Origin: Dromiciops gliroides
Lineage: Eukaryota; Chordata; Mammalia; Microbiotheria; Microbiotheriidae
Direction of reading: 5' to 3'
Assembly: GCF_019393635.1 (NCBI RefSeq)
Contig: NC_057862.1
Coordinates: 92,475,659-92,539,658, forward strand
DNA length: 64,000 bases
Positions 63,344-64,000 of this stretch are shown here, in pieces (the stretch's first letter is position 1; each line of letters begins with the position of its first letter). The translations under genes were made by a program, and so were the position numbers. Below the pieces are notes generated by a model. The model saw only the letters and a list, made by a program, of their open reading frames with translations, searched no databases and was not told where the DNA came from.

Positions 63344-64000
63344 AAGAAAAATTCACTTGAATTAGTAAGATAAACATGGATTAATGTTTTGGGGCTGTGC
63401 TATGAAGGAACCCTTAGGAATCCCCACACATGCCACTCACTCACCTTCTTTCTTGTTATAGAGGGAGGTCGGATACTTCAAAGAAGATGGCACAGAAGGA
63501 GACTCTTTTAAATGAGCAAGTTTGTCTAATTTCCCCTGACATTTCTGACTCCTAGGTCTCACTTAACTCAGCTATATGTTGACCTCCGATGGATGTGCCA
63601 AGACTGGGGGAAAATGTGTTTCTTTGGAAAAATAAAAGTTTCAGTTGAACTGACCCACTGATTATAGGAAAAAGCCACAGGAACTGTGACTGGGTAATGA
63701 CACCAGTTAAGAGACTGGCTTGTAGCACCAACTGTTTCTTTAGTCTATTTTCTGTTTCCAGGCTCTATTTTCCCAATCATTCTGAGCACATGCTTGTACC
63801 TCCCCACCCCAAAGCCGATGTTCATTTGATGATATATTAGAGTTCTCAGAATATTTAAACATCCAGATTGCCAGCTGCCTGGGAGCCCAGATTATGCCCC
63901 CTCTCTCTTCCTCTCCGGCACTCTCTTTCTCTCTCCCTTTCTCTTTATTCATGTGAACGACAGTCTAGCAACATGGTATTACAACTGCCCCCCCCCCCCA
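63344..64000. other. Intergenic DNA, nothing recognised
   Basis: There is a CT-rich patch at 63,900-63,950 and a poly-C run at the very end. No gene or named repeat is seen. Confidence 0.35.

Overview
The window reads as nuclear DNA of a marsupial, probably Australasian. The main evidence is the repeat content. There are about twenty copies of a tRNA-headed SINE of the WSINE/WALLSI type, with an 'AGCTAGGTGGC' head and a 'GTTCAAATCC' B-box. There are also older MIR/MAR1-type SINEs, SINEs with an RTE-type tail, L1 LINEs of marsupial character, L2 and CR1/L3 LINE remains, and one probable endogenous-retrovirus LTR. The sequence is AT-rich. I found no intact cellular gene, rRNA, real tRNA gene or CRISPR array, and almost every open frame is short and falls inside a repeat.

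Layout. 1-13 kb is SINE- and MIR-rich intergenic DNA with L1 tails and microsatellites. 13.0-14.5 kb is a nested locus: a CR1/L3 LINE holding an RTE-tailed SINE and a 5'-truncated L1. 16-20 kb is MAR1, L2 and CR1 debris plus another L1 tail. 20.8-21.35 kb looks like a solo LTR. 23-35 kb is more SINE, L2 and CR1 with an L1 3' end and an RTE 3' end. 36.2-37.6 kb is an L1 5' half (5' leader plus ORF1) with no ORF2. 40.2-40.9 kb is an L1 fragment with an internal inversion. 42.3-47.5 kb is a nearly end-to-end L1 on the minus strand, flanked by a short target-site duplication, that lacks the front of ORF1 and the endonuclease part of ORF2. 48.7-50.3 kb has two SINEs inserted at one target site, followed by a CR1/L3 LINE with part of its reverse transcriptase. 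60.0-62.2 kb is a second ORF1-only L1 between target-site duplications, and it too carries two SINEs at a single target site.

The one host gene I recognise is a decayed copy of the prolactin-releasing-peptide receptor gene PRLHR (GPR10) at about 52,353-53,357 on the plus strand. Pieces from the extracellular N-terminus to the C-terminal tail align in order with mammalian PRLHR across frameshifts, in-frame stops and small deletions. A good splice acceptor lies just upstream and no poly(A) tail follows, so it looks like a decayed gene in place rather than a retrocopy. Everything else is best explained as transposable elements and their debris. Family names and comparisons to PRLHR and L1 are from memory; no database search was run.
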